Shown here piece by piece: positions 33,864-45,455 of a stretch of 64,000 nt of DNA (position 1 is the stretch's first letter; every line of letters begins with the position of its first letter). The DNA is from Gonocerus acuteangulatus (Eukaryota; Arthropoda; Insecta; Hemiptera; Coreidae): NCBI GenBank assembly GCA_946811695.1, contig OX328125.1, positions 42,962,709 to 43,026,708 on the forward strand, written 5' to 3'. A program made the position numbers and the translations under genes. Below the pieces are notes generated by a model. That model did not search any database. It saw only the letters and a program-made list of their open reading frames with translations, and was not told where the DNA came from.

Positions 33864-33998
33864 TTTGAACCACCGTTAATTTCGTGATCTATGTGTTCTA
33901 TAACGTTAAATTGTCTAGTCGGAACTTCCAGATATAGTCATGAAGTCAACCTTAAAGCGCGTTTTCTCTTAATGGAGGGAGGGAGGAAACGGCTAAAA
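33864..33998 (+). repeat. Family A 3' end fragment
   Basis: Begins with 'tttgaaccaccgttaatttc' and ends in the degraded hairpin (ggagggaggaaacggctaaaa), matching the last 130 bp of other family-A copies. Confidence 0.72.
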
Positions 33999-34019
33999 TT
34001 AGCAACAACTTCTCTCCTT

Positions 34020-34099
34020 TTTATCATCCCACGGCTCGCTGGTAAAATTCCTCGCTGCACCCTGGATGTCGGCGCTAATGACCTAGATGTAGATGCGCC

Positions 34100-34183
<84 letters not shown>
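34020..34183 (+). mobile_element. SINE, 5'-truncated, with about 80-bp poly-A
   Basis: Matches the SINE at 12287 from 'ttatcatcccacggctcgct' to the tail hairpin (ggcgctaatgacctagatgt), but lacks the tRNA-like head. An almost pure A-run of about 80 bases follows (34104-34183). Such a long pure tail suggests recent insertion or secondary expansion. Confidence 0.82.
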
Positions 34184-34185
<2 letters not shown>

Positions 34186-34500
34186 TTTGTTTTAAGGCAT
34201 GTCAGCCACACGGGCCATTTATGCCTTGATTGGGGTGACAGATAGCGTCACCACCACCTCCGACAGGACCCGACCAGGCGAGGGCACGCCCACCGATATC
34301 GCAGGCCCCCCGCTCGACGTGGGTTTACAGTAAACTGTAGATATTACATCGCACAAGCTTGTGGACGAGGGTCTGTTCGGTGGGACCAGGCCGACCAGAC
34401 CCTCCAAGCTCAAGGACCCTTTGGTCCTGAGGGCCCACGACACCGGAAGACCCACCCCCACCCGACCGGCACCATACCGGGTCGCTCCTACAACTTCTCT
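34184..34500 (-). mobile_element. GC-rich LINE- or SINE-like 3' end, minus strand
   Basis: On the minus strand the end reads ggcataaatggcccgtgtgg, then ctgacatgccttaaaac, which has the same hairpin-plus-A layout as the SINE and LINE tails in this window. The upstream 250 bp are strongly GC-rich with a 94-codon open frame that I do not recognise (PGRVLSEVVVTLSVTPIKA at its end). It abuts the SINE poly-A tail to tail. Confidence 0.45.
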
Positions 34501-34689
34501 CATTCATATTGATAGAGCTGACCGTCTGTTTCCTTGATTTACAAAAATAAGGTCCGACTCTCAGGACCTGCATTATGTTCTGAAAGTTTATATCCCTCCT
34601 CTTTATGTGTACCCTGAATGATGTAGAGACACTCAATATTTTATTTTCTTAGGGAACGGTTTTCTTACTATTGTGCTGGAAGTTATATT

Positions 34690-35360
34690 ATAAAAATCAT
34701 TTCACTGTTTTAGCACTTTCCGAAAGAATGTAGCTATTGACATTGCACTCATGAAATTTTTTTTTTTTTTTCGTTTTTTCGCCACAAAACGTGATGTACA
34801 ATACAATGGTATACAAATTGGTCCTCTGGCGGGGGGTTAACTCTGGATCCAAATTACTAATTTGCCCATAGCGGCCCAAATGTTTTGTTATATTGCCACG
34901 AGCCTTGGTAAAAGTCGTGGGAATCTGTAGAGAAAAAATCCTTTTAAAAATAAACTATATAGGTCCATCAGAAAGTGGGGTTTACTTCTGACCCAAATTA
35001 CTAATATACTCATACAGATCATAACTGTTTTATTATAACGAAAGTCGATGTACGTCGTGGATATCTAATGATAAATATATGTCACGAAAACTAAATCGGT
35101 TCATTAGATTTGGGTTTTTTTCTGTATTATCCAAAGAAGCTCCCAGAGTCAGGCATTGTACTTTTACTATTGAAACATAGACGCTGGTTCCGGTTTCTGG
35201 TGTTCATTGAGTCTGATGTCCATTGGAAATATAAAAGAGCAAACCTATTCATGTTTTTATTTTTTATTTATATGGATTATTTTGAGCAAATTACTTAGGA
35301 GTGAAGTGTACACTACCCATTTTCTTAAGATTGTGCTTAGTTATGGAGCTCCTTTTATAA
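34690..35360 (+). repeat. Family B repeat
   Basis: Shares with 48225-48960 the words 'ccgaaagaatgtagctattg', 'ttgcactcatg', 'cccaaattactaatttgccc' (twice, about 145 bp apart, so internally repeated), 'aataaactatataggtc' and the end 'agtgtacactaccca'. No coding frame was recognised. Confidence 0.7.
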
Positions 35361-35964
35361 ATACTCGGTATAATGTAATATCCAAAGGCGATATTTTTGG
35401 TTCCTAGTGCTATTGTAGATCTCTTTGTAGGATTGGTACTCCTAGATCCCTGTAATTGTGTATAATAGTAGCCGAAGGATATATTTCCGAGATCGTGCTT
35501 TGGGAGAAGACAAGGCCTGTCTCCTGGATTGCAGGGTTCTGCTTGTTACAGGCTCCCACCGATGCACCTCTTGTGCAATACCTTCCTCTTCAAGGGGGGG
35601 GGATTTATAAACTATCTTCATAATAACATTCTCAACAATCAAACGACACCACAGTCGTTTTTGTAAGTTATATTTCCGCAAAACTAACTCAAATTGATAG
35701 AACAAAATTATTATTTGTGTACCTCAGAGCACTTACAGTAACTTTTTCTTTAGTAGTAGGGAGAAGGACTTTTTTGTTCAGAAGGAAATTCTTGCCTTTT
35801 TGTGAATGTATTTGTTTCTTATACGGTCTAAGATTGTGGTCAAAAACTTCTTTCATTTTTGTCCATTTTATTTATGCCATCTTTATGGATTCTTGAGGAT
35901 AACTCAAATTATTTGTTAATTGTTTTCATTTCTTTGGAGACTTGGGGTCCATAATGCAGTAACC

Positions 35965-35969
<5 letters not shown>
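35361..35969. other. No gene seen
   Basis: Contains a G-run (35594-35601). A minus-strand frame at 35442-35705 has no recognisable domain. Confidence 0.4.

Positions 35970-36041
<72 letters not shown>
35970..36041. repeat. (TA)n microsatellite
   Basis: About 36 uninterrupted TA units, among the longest pure tracts in the window. Confidence 0.95.
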
Positions 36042-36044
<3 letters not shown>

Positions 36045-36168
36045 CGCCTTATTTATTATACACTACTACTTCATCTGATGTATGTAAATTTGTATGTGAT
36101 ATTTAGCATACTTATGAAATTCTAAATCTTAAAATACTATCTTAAAATACTTACTATATCTTAAAATA

Positions 36169-36268
36169 CCGGCGCCAGACATTTTCTCATCTCAGGGCTC
36201 GCTGAGAAAATTCCTGGTTGCACCCTGGACGTCGGCGCTAATAGTGGCCAAGATTTATGTCGATGCGC

Positions 36269-36300
<32 letters not shown>
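36169..36300 (+). mobile_element. SINE, 5'-truncated
   Basis: Contains 'ttttctcatctcagggctcg', the tail 'gtcggcgctaatagtggcca' and 'gatgcgccat', then an A-run to 36300. Diverged from the copy at 12287 and without the tRNA-like head. Confidence 0.75.
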
Positions 36301-38881
36301 CAACTAAGGCTGAGGATTTTTAAAATATCTTATCAGTATAGGAATTTTTAAGTGCTTCAATGTACAATTGTGCTCCAATTAATATTAATAAAATATTGGA
36401 GTCATATGAAATGTTATTCTGAGAGTACGTCTTTAACACTCAGTCCCCAGCAAACTTTGTTTAATTTGGAACACATATTCCAAAGGGTCACTTATTTATC
36501 TCAGAATACAAGAGGGAAACTTTTAGATATTTTTTTTTCTGCAGTTCTCCGTTAGCTCATCTGGCAGAGCAAAGAGCATAGCAACGATTTCATCTCAGTT
36601 GACGTAGCTAAGTTTTTCGCTATGCTCTTTGTTCTCTATACACTTCACTTTGTAAGAACCCATAGAGTAAATTTGATGCGGGTTGTGCTTTAAATTAAGT
36701 AAATAATTACTTTTTATTGCTTGTTTGTTCTGGATTTTAAATTTGATTCAGGTCTTCTTATTTTTATTTTTTAAAGTGCATTAGTAAATGTATTTATTTA
36801 TTTTTTTCGGCTATCTAGCATGTCCAAATTGAATGTAAATTGTTTGGTGTATAGTTGGATGTGAAAATATCCCAATTCCCGTACTCATGCCCATTTCTGA
36901 AGGTAACAATCTCATGGTGAAAGTACTGTTGTCATGCAGTCTAGGGACTTCGCACTCCATTAGGCTTCACCACTTCTCTCATCACACGGGTGCTTCTTAA
37001 GTGCATCACTTTTGATCAAATGGCAAACGATTTCCTAGTCATCGAACAATAAAATTAGAGGATATAATATTTTACCTGATTCAAGTGTACAGCAAAGGTG
37101 AATACTTAAAATGTGGAATATATATATATATATATCAGTACGCCGGAGGTAAAGGACGTCACATATTTGTAATTGTTCAGGAGAGCCAATTTATTTTCCA
37201 TAACTATGAACTACATATTAAAATTTGTTTCTTCGTTACTTATAGAAACAGTTTAATGAACTTTTTTCACATTGATATTGACATCAATAGGTAATTGGAA
37301 GTATTGATCAAAGCCAAACAAAACAAGTGGAGGGCTTGCCTCATGGTGTCCTTATTTGTATCGATATGGTGGTCCTTAAAAAGTACTATTTTTCATGAAA
37401 TAAATTAAGTGTGACTCATCATTTTTGTTTATATGGATTTATAATATTGATTGTCAATATATAACGATTTATTTTTTAATATTATTGATAAATATCATAA
37501 TTTATCGATGACTAATTATCTCTCCTGGCCCTTTTACATAATTTTTATCGATATGTTACTCCTTAAAAAGTGCTTTCTTTCCAAATAGACTTAGTGTATG
37601 ACTACCAGAAGGCACATAAACATTAATTAATTAATACATTAAATAAAATACACAGTTGGGAGATTATATACTTAAGCCTAACGAGAACTTGGGAAAAGAA
37701 AAAGACAGAGAAATAAACAAAATTACAAAACAACAAATAATATAAATAAAATAATAATAAATATATATCTATAAGTATTTAAAAAGCCAACATAACATTC
37801 AGACTAAAACATATATATATAAAAAAAAACTTTTTTAATTAATAATGAAATTGATTAATCAGAAACTGCCTATATTTGCATAAATTGTTTAAATGTTTAT
37901 ATACTATATTTAATATATTCAGGAACATCTTAACCTCTTCCGTGGTGAGTGGATCCCTGCCGTAATGTGCTCTCTTGAACTCTTTCATGATAGGTTTTTA
38001 TTAAAATCTGAATGTAACACTGTATTAGATATAAGTTTTTACTTTAAAATAATTCTGTACCAAGCCTCTATTCTAAATTACTTTTAGCAGGTGTATATCT
38101 TTGTAACCATCCATTCATTAGTAGAATTCGCCGAGGTACAAATTTAGACTCAAAGAAATAATTTTGTTATTATTAAGAATTAACCAAGACTCTCTCTCCG
38201 CGAATTTGAAATCATGCTATCACTATTATCAGCGATGGAAATATTATTGTTTTTCATTCACAATCCTTTGGCTGGTGCAACTGTAACTCGTGGAAAATTA
38301 CAGGGTAACGAGACAATAAGCCCTAATAGTCCGGAACGAACCCTTCATTACTTGAACTAGCACGGATCTGATGGGATTGGGTCTCTGATATTGAATATCG
38401 TACTCGGAAAAAGTCCATTTTAATGGGATACAATTGCCAGTATTGCAATACATGAATTTTCATGCGAGCAGGGAAGGTTTTAGGCTGTCGTTTCAGGTTT
38501 ACTCACACCAGTGATTATATTCATTCTTTATTACATGTGTTCTATGGAACATTTGTGTTCCTTCCATTTTCGTTCTTGAAAAGAGGGTTTATTTTAGGTT
38601 TTTTAATTGTTTTCCTTTTAAATACTCCGTTTTAGTACAATAACAAGATTAGTTTCAGAGCACCTGAAGAAAAGTAAACAAAAATGAAAAATAGAAAAGA
38701 AAACAAAAGTAGTTCCTAATTAATACTACACTGACCGTACCAGTCTGGACGTGAAGGGTTCTCCTCCTCAAATTGAGGCTCTAAGTTTCTATATTTGTAA
38801 CATAGAATGCAGCCTTCTTTCCGCTTGTTTCCCTGAAGAGGCACAAAATGGGTGCGAAACATGTAGGGAAGAAATAAAGTT
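36301..38881. other. No gene seen
   Basis: AT-rich DNA. Two copies of a short motif ('tcgatatg' then a 'ccttaaaaagt' stretch) at about 37360-37390 and 37550-37575 suggest a weak local duplication. A 16-bp inverted repeat at 36560-36640 is described under rejected items. Confidence 0.4.
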
Positions 38882-39069
38882 TTTTTTTTATTTATTTATT
38901 TTTTCACTGCGCACCAACATCTGAGCCATTAGCGCGGACATCCATGGTGCAGGCGGGAATTTTTTCAACGGGCCCTGAAATGAGAAAAATCCCTGCTGCT
39001 GTAGGGACTCGAACCCCCATCTCCGCAATAGAATCCAAGGCTTTAGTCACTAGACCACGGGGAGACCCA
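38882..39069 (-). mobile_element. tRNA-derived SINE, full length, minus strand
   Basis: On the minus strand: head ggtctccccgtggtctagtg, a B box (gttcgagtcccta), body and tail hairpin (gcgctaatggctcagatgtt), then an A/T-rich tail. The direct repeat aaataaagtt flanks it (38872-38881 and 39070-39079). It is 188 bp, the same length as the plus-strand reference copy at 12287. Confidence 0.86.
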
Positions 39070-39892
39070 AAATAAAGTTATTTAAATTATTCGCTGAAGT
39101 TTTTTATTTTTTGGCCCTTCCGCCTATAACGACAATTCGAAGAGTAGCACTGACTCAGTAAAAACATGCAGTTGGTCTTTTTTGTGGTTTTCGGTAAAAT
39201 CGCACTACCACTGTGTTGATGCAGGTTCCGAACCTGCACCAGTGTTATCTGAGTTGACATTTTTCTTTGACGACCTTGCTGAAAAAGGCCTGTACTTAAC
39301 TTTGGATATTTAAAAAATATGCAAACTAGCAAATAATCTGACGCCAACGGTTATGGATATCTCAACACCACAGAAAAAGAAAAAGGAAAAGCTATTGCAA
39401 TAGATGTGTTTTTCAAATAGGTATTTTTCTGAGACATAGCGAACATTCATTGTGGGAAGGTTGTTCACATTTCTGAATGATTTTAAGCACTCTCTAATTG
39501 TATAGTAAGGTAATGTGAACTAATAAAATGAGAGCGAAGTACAGTATCATTATTTTTTAAAATTGTGTTTGTATTATAGAGACAGATTATTCGGGTCATC
39601 TGTAGGCTGCCACCCGTTTCTGGCAAGAATAGGAGTGATAGTTTCTTTATAGTTTCTACAGAAATCCACCACCCCCAGTGCAAACACCATGCAAGGAGTG
39701 TTCACTCAAAAGCGTCGGGACTCCAAAAATTCTACATTATCTGACTAATCAGGTTTTCTCCTTTCACAAATATCCTCGGTAAATAGGCTTCTTCATAGTT
39801 TAGAAAGGGTTGAAAACTTGTAGAAAACCAAACTAGTAACTAATGGGCAGAAAATGAATAAATCCTGTATTTTTATTGTTTTGATTTTTAAA
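39070..39892. other. No gene seen
   Basis: Contains a perfect small palindrome gcaggttccgaacctgc at 39221-39237; otherwise unremarkable. Confidence 0.4.
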
Positions 39893-40125
39893 ATTCGAAC
39901 ATTTCGGCATGATCTCTGGCAGCATTGTTCAGCAATAAATGCCTAGGTGATGTAGGAAGACCAGAATAACTCTTAGTGACAAACTTGTCCATACCAAACT
40001 TATCAATGGTCACCTCCATAACCTAGGAATTTATCGCTGAGCAAGGCTGTCGAAACGTTCGAATTATAAATTTTTATGACGTTTTCTCTTTGCCTAATCC
40101 CAACCATTCCTTGACTGATTATATT
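39893..40125. repeat. Family C, palindromic copy
   Basis: The left side (ttcgaacatttcggcatgat, then 'gcagcattgttcagcaataa') and the right side ('tttatcgctgagcaaggct', 'gtcgaaacgttcgaattata') are approximately inverted. The centre holds 'acaaacttgtccat'. The wording 'ctgag...gtcgaaacgttcgaa' resembles terminal repeats of Penelope-like elements, but no protein part is visible. Confidence 0.5.
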
Positions 40126-41995
40126 TGTATACGATGGTTTGATTAAGGTTTAGCTTTGTTCTCGGCTGGCTGCAGGTTGATAGCGTTTCTTTACTACCAT
40201 AGGTGGACCTAGGAATAGTTTCTGCGAGCCCAAACCCTATGTAGGGAGAAGTTTGAAAAGGATTTGTTGTTTTTATTGTTTCGGCTTCGTAAAAATTGAA
40301 AGTGGAATGTTTTAATAATTAGAGTACTAAGACATCAGAAAAAAAATAGTATTTATTTTTCAAAATGACGAAAGAGATAGAAATAGAGAGTATTTGTTCG
40401 AGAGAGTGCAAGGGAGCGTTGGATGGAGCCAGAGGGGCAAAGCCAAGCAGAGACAATAGATGGGAAGAAGGCTGCATTCCTTTGTGAGTTTTGAATCGGT
40501 AGGTGTCGTGCTTTAGGAGAGACCATGTGAGCCTAGGTAGTCCACCAGCTGAGGCTACAGGTTGTCGTGGGGGTGGGGGTACTCCTGGCTAGCTCCGTCT
40601 TCAGTCTCCCTTCGTCTCTCCACGCGAGTGTACACCTGTCTTTGGTTAAGAGAGTGACTGTGTTTCTTCTAGTGATATAGTGTTCCTCGCATTTTTTAGT
40701 GCTACAGTGTTGTTTTTTTTAAATATCATCAGTGTAGTGCCTTGTAGCTTCCAGCTCTCATTCTGTTCAGACACCTCTTCATCGGGTCACTTCCATGGGA
40801 TGCTACGCTCTCAAAGGTATTGATTGTATACATCAACAAAATTAAAGTATTTATGTCAATATTATATTTATTACGCCAGTGTTTATTAGAGCTTGAACTT
40901 CGACATAGTTATCAGAAAAAGAAACCTTCTAACTGACCGCTTTCGCTACACAGCGATAAACCCCCACATCCTATTACTGTGTTTGTTGTTCACTTTTATT
41001 GTATAAAAACTGTACAAGTTTACTACGATTCATAATATGTATATCAACATTCCTAGAGCTTTATTTTTGTTTTTTTTTCTATTACGTACTACGTTAGTTG
41101 CCAAGAATTTTGAACACCGGGGGATAAAGCGTCCTCGAAGTATTAATTCAGGCAGGAGATCCTTTTTGATTCCTCTCCAGTAAGCGATTCTTACTCTATA
41201 TTTTCCTCAAAATATCTGATGACACAGGATAATCATGTTCTGGATTTCCCCCTGTAATATTGGAACAATGGGAGTTCAAGTGCCTTTAGAGGAAGAAGTC
41301 AATTCCTTGCGGTGAAAACCCTGGAAATAAATAGAATACCCCACCACAAAACTCTAGAACGGATACATTTCAATCATTGTGCACGTTCGTTCGCCAGACA
41401 CAAATCTTTGGTGAGTCAGAGTGGATTAGAAGCTGCTACTGTATACTAACCGTTGCGTGGGCGTCAGGTGCCCTAGTGTTCCTCTGGAACAGCTGATCTT
41501 TACCTGCAAGCACCAACGCGTAGGTTCCATTACATTACAGCGCGCCTCATTGTTATGCGAAATTGATAATAATACAGACCTAATCCAAGGGTATTGAATA
41601 ATTCATTCAAGGATATTATTAATAAAAATTCGCCTTTCCATGGAGTGCATAATCGAAGGTGGGAAATGATAGATATTTAAAATCTGGACGCATTAAATAA
41701 TTGTAAGGAATCATTCGAATGCCTTATGAATAGTATTTTTTACAGCAATTACTCATCGATTGTATATCTTGAACTATGACTTAAGTGCTTACATTGTATG
41801 GTTACCTGCAATTATAAAATTAAAGAAGAATATATTATTGAATAAACTTAAGCAAAATAAAGTTCCCTCGCCATATAAGAAATATGTTTTTCTCAAATTA
41901 AACGTATGTTAGTAAAATGATTTACACGTTCGGCCTCTTACTGATGGCAAGGAATAGTGTTATAACATCTAGCGGATAAATGAAATGCATACATA
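40126..41995. other. No certain gene; contains exon or LTR candidate
   Basis: Apart from the candidate at 40370-40818, only AT-rich or mixed sequence without recognised features. Confidence 0.35.
40370..40818 (+). other. GC-richer block ending in a donor-like site
   Basis: The block stands out from the AT-rich flanks, has purine-rich then pyrimidine-rich character, and ends ctctcaaag|gtattgatt, which could be a splice donor. An ATG at 40364 opens only 40 codons (MTKEIEIESICSRECKGALD...) to a stop, with no known domain. It could be a non-coding first exon, a solo LTR or another repeat; no second copy was seen. Confidence 0.22.
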
Positions 41996-42256
41996 CAGTG
42001 GCTCACAGTCAAAATGATGCAAGATATTTACTTTTAAAAAAATATATTTAATACCAACCCACAATTTATTCTGAAAAATCTTTCTATACAAAAATACAGC
42101 AGGATCATCAGGCTAGAGCATACAATAGTTAAAAATTTATTTGAGATCAAATCATAATATTAAACAAAAACTTTATAAATTAATATACATTTCTAAGGTC
42201 ACAGTGAAAATGATGCAAAATGGAAAACGTCCAAAAATTCAAAAATATTTTAAATT

Positions 42257-43197
42257 TTAGTACTTTTTAGGTAATCCTTTATTATTATTTATGACATTCA
42301 AACAATTGGGCATGAATTGGACAAGCTTTTCTGTGCAAGGTACACATATCTTCTCCCATTCTTCTTGACGCATCTTTATGAGATATCCTTGGTTGGGTAT
42401 TTTATGTTTCCTCACTTCTGTTTCTAATTAACTTCATAAATCCTCTATGACATTGAGGTCCAGTGATTAGAGGGGTGATTTTATAGTTTTGGAGCTATTA
42501 TGCGAACCCATTCTCTTGCGAGATAAGAATACTTGGGATCATTATGTCTATAAAAAGCAAAATAATTTATTATTCCGAACTTGGTTGCAATATTTTCTTC
42601 AGGATGTCACAGGATTAATGTTGTCTATTTTTCCTCAATAAAATGATGATATCCTACCACCGAAGTAGCCATACTCCCCCAAACCATAACATGATCACCG
42701 CAATGTTTGATGTTCAGGCGAAGATTATTCTCATGGAGCTCTTGATCTGCCTTTCTCCAGTTGAAATTTGTTCTATCAGGGCCAAAAAGTGAATTTTGAC
42801 TGATCCAAAAACGAAACAGTTCTCCAGAAGTCCATCTCTTCTTTAAATAATTCTTGGGAGAAATAATTTGCATCTTTTTATATTTCTCGTTGATGTAAGA
42901 ATTTTGCCTTGCTACTCTACCATTGTATTGCCTTTATTTTTTAAAATTCTTTGAATGGTTTCAGCACACACCGTTTTATTTAAACGTTTCTTAACTTTTG
43001 CAGCACTTAATTTTGAATTATTTTTTATTTGGCATATAATCCAACGTTTGTCATTGCCAGTAAAACGTTTCTTTTGTAATGACTCTAGATTTTCTTATTA
43101 TTCTGTTTTCTTTTTTAAAACGTTCAATAATATTTTGAATAGTCGCATAAATCCTATTGATAATAGAGGTGATTTCATGTTGTTTTGCCCATTTTAA
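42257..43197 (-). pseudogene. Tc1-like transposase, multiply broken
   Basis: Fragments in shifting frames follow Tc1 order: an N-terminal helix-turn-helix (KWAKQHEITSIINRI then IERFKKENRIIRKSRVITKE), CAETIQRILKNKGNTMVE, the 82-codon open piece with SLFGPDRTNFNWRKADQEL, DHVMVWGSMATSVVGYHHFI, then a degraded DDE middle (HNDPKYSYLAREWV) and the C-terminal LDLNVIEDL, PNQGYLIKMRQEEWEKICVP and MPNCLNVINNNKGLPKKY. At least several frameshifts and stops separate these, so no active enzyme is made. Confidence 0.82.
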
Positions 43198-43535
43198 ATT
43201 TGTTAATCACTATTTATTATTCAGAAATAGTTGTACCAAATTTACGCAAATGCTTGAACAAGACTGATTACTTGTATTCATATTGTTTATTATCGGGTTT
43301 AATAAAAGAATGAAAAGTAATTAAAATATTAGTAAACTCATGTCCCCAAAAATTAAGGAATGTTTATTTTTAAGCGGAACTAAACTTTGCATCTTTTTCA
43401 CTGTGACCTTCAATTCCTATGAGTTTTAATGAAGAATTTTTTTTCTATTTGCATAAATGTTGTAGAGTTGATTTGATTACCTAAATTCAATGCATGACAA
43501 TGGATCATTATGCCCTAATGTGCATTGGCATTTAA

Positions 43536-43696
43536 CCTTTAAGTACTGACGTATGGTCCCTGGGACCTTATGGTAGCCATTTCTAGAAATCCCCCCTAGT
43601 AGTTCCCTTTTGATTGCACACATTCAATGAATATATAATTTATTTCAAATTTCAGTAAACAAAAGGTCCCAGGGACCATACCTCAGTACTTAAAGG
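43536..43696. mobile_element. piggyBac-type MITE nested in the Tc1-like element
   Basis: The left end CCTTTAAGTACTGACGTATG and its inverted right partner (ending ctcagtacttaaagg) form about 36-bp inverted repeats containing ggtccctgggacc. The element is flanked by TTAA on both sides (43532-43535 and 43697-43700). TTAA duplication with CCT-type termini is the piggyBac signature. 161 bp, non-coding. Confidence 0.8.
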
Positions 43697-43774
43697 TTAA
43701 ATTGTAACAAATTGAGAACAAATAGGAATAGAAATAGAAATCTTGGTTTGCATCATTTTGACTGTGAGCCACTG

Positions 43775-45097
43775 TCCATATCAAAATCAAAAAATAAACT
43801 GCTTTTCCTATTTTAGGTAAGTTACCTAACCTATATTTGAAACTCACTACGATGTAGTGTCCCAAAACTGAAATAAACAATTTTTAATTAATTGAAAACT
43901 AATTATTACGTGCACCAATTCAATTACGCATTCAACCTGATTCACAAGAAACGTACATGCCAAGATAAACTGATACATTCAAAATGTATAATTATTATAT
44001 TATATGTAAACTATATTGTCAAAAATAAAGATAAAAATTAAGTAAGTTTTGAGGCAATGGTACCTCGAAGTTTTTTTGCCCTAAAATACAAATTACCAAC
44101 CAAACAATAACGCATTCTGCATTCCAATATGGTTTGTATTGATCTCACTAGTCGCAATACATTTATTTTTATAAAATTTAAAAAAAAAACTTTAAAAAAT
44201 GTGGATTGTTTTTTTTTTCTTTTACTAAACGTAAATAGATGACATTTAACTAAGTATCAAGTACGACTCGCGGGAACTGCGACCTCTAAGCGTGTTTCCA
44301 TATAATTTTATTACTGCTATGATTTGAGTGATCGAAAAAAAAAAGAAAAACTCTCAATGATATGCTTTCAATAGACCGAAAACTAGTGACCTAATACACC
44401 GTGTTTTCTTCGCCTGTTGTAAATTTATGCCTAAATATTTGTTTGTAGGAAATGTATTAATCTGTCAAAAGGTTGCCTACCGTTTATCACAATTTCTCTG
44501 CTTTTTTTCGGTGAAATATGAAACATTAAATATGTAGTCCCATGGGCCAATGTCCAAGATGTTCCATACTAGACACCGAACTGTTCTCCACCTCCTCCAT
44601 AGCCCTGAAAGAAGGCTTGGATGTGAATCCTTCTCAATCTTTACGGCCTACGATCTCTTCTCGAAAAAGTCCAATACTCCTAATGTTTGTTACTATATAT
44701 TTTTTTTAATACTTCCTACTTGTTTTAAGGTAACCCAGAAGTATACTTTTCATGTTACATTAACGTGGAAACAGTAAACCTCCGACCACCTAAAACTGGA
44801 GGAATTCTAGTCCCCCCCCCCGAAGTTTCTAGAAAACTGTTTAGGATACCCCCATCATTTCCAATCCTCGGAATTTCAAAGTGTTCCTGAGGGATTGCTG
44901 GTTAATGAACCTTTGTTTTGGTCATAGTTTATCAGAATCAGACGGTACAGCAAGAACAGGCAAATATATATACAGATTTGGACGAACGGGTTTTTCGTGA
45001 CTTATGGGTTATAAAACGACGTTAATGTTCGTTCACACTTTCTGATTTCTTCACCGGTTCGACGTCGTATTTATTCTTCCCTGGAGAGCTGAGTTAC
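43775..45097. other. No gene seen; family A 5' fragment
   Basis: Near 44262-44320 'cgactcgcgggaactgcgac' and 'taagcgtgtttcc' resemble a diverged family-A 5' end. A C-run occurs at 44813-44821. Otherwise AT-rich. Confidence 0.4.
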
Positions 45098-45455
45098 ATG
45101 TGCACTTATATTGGTTCTTCGAGGCATGCTGACATAATTGCGTTTCACCTGGAAACAAAACCAGCATACATAATTGACACTACAATCAGACATGAGACAA
45201 ACGATCCAATGCTGGAAGAAAAAAAAAAAAAAAAAAAAAAGCCTTATAGACAAAATGTAGATAAACATTCGAAGAAAAATTTCAGGAAGCAGAAATCTTA
45301 CTGTGCATGGCCTTTGGTTCGGCACAACACAAACGACCATAACTGATGACTTAATTGAAAAACTAGGACTTTATATAAACTAGGAAGTTGTTCTCGTGGA
45401 ATCAAATCTTATTCATTCCCTGGTGATTTATAGCAATAACATTTATGGAAGCTAA
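45098..45455 (+). pseudogene. LINE ORF2 C-terminal fragment with poly-A expansion
   Basis: The frame reads GSSRHADIIAFHLETKPAYI then IDTTIRHETNDPMLEE, an AAA-lysine run, PYRQNVDKHSKKNF and SYCAWPLVRHNTND. After a frame change comes TTITDDLIEKLGLYIN and LVESNLIHSLVIYSNNIYGS. The block RxADIIAF...YIIDPTIRxETN...EEK...PY is typical of the distal part of arthropod non-LTR RT proteins, with the final LxxSxxIxxNxxYG helix after it. A run of about 20 A bases (45221-45240) expands the lysine stretch. Decayed, truncated copy. Confidence 0.68.

Larger units (their letters stand above)
41996..43774 (-). mobile_element. Tc1-like element with double (IR/DR-type) terminal repeats
   Basis: It starts CAGTGGCTCACAGTCAAAAT and ends with the exact complement (27 bp inverted). 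A second, related inner repeat (ggtcacagtgaaaatgatgc at 42197-42216) has its inverted partner at about 43387-43409. Two repeats per end is the IR/DR layout known from Sleeping Beauty-like Tc1 elements. TA precedes the left end; the right side has TC, probably a mutated TA. The transposase relic is on the minus strand. A piggyBac-type MITE sits between the inner and outer right repeats. Confidence 0.85.

Noticed and set aside
36546..36640. 'gttagctcatctggcagagc' looks like a tRNA D-arm
   Set aside because: No anticodon stem or B box follows. Instead 'gcaaagagcatagc' pairs with a later 'gctatgctctttg', so it is a simple inverted repeat.
39221..39237. Perfect palindrome gcaggttccgaacctgc as a regulatory site or B box
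   Set aside because: Isolated, no tRNA-like or promoter context; could be chance.
42955..43197. 80-codon plus-strand frame
   Set aside because: It lies antisense to the N-terminal part of the Tc1-like transposase relic and has no domain of its own.
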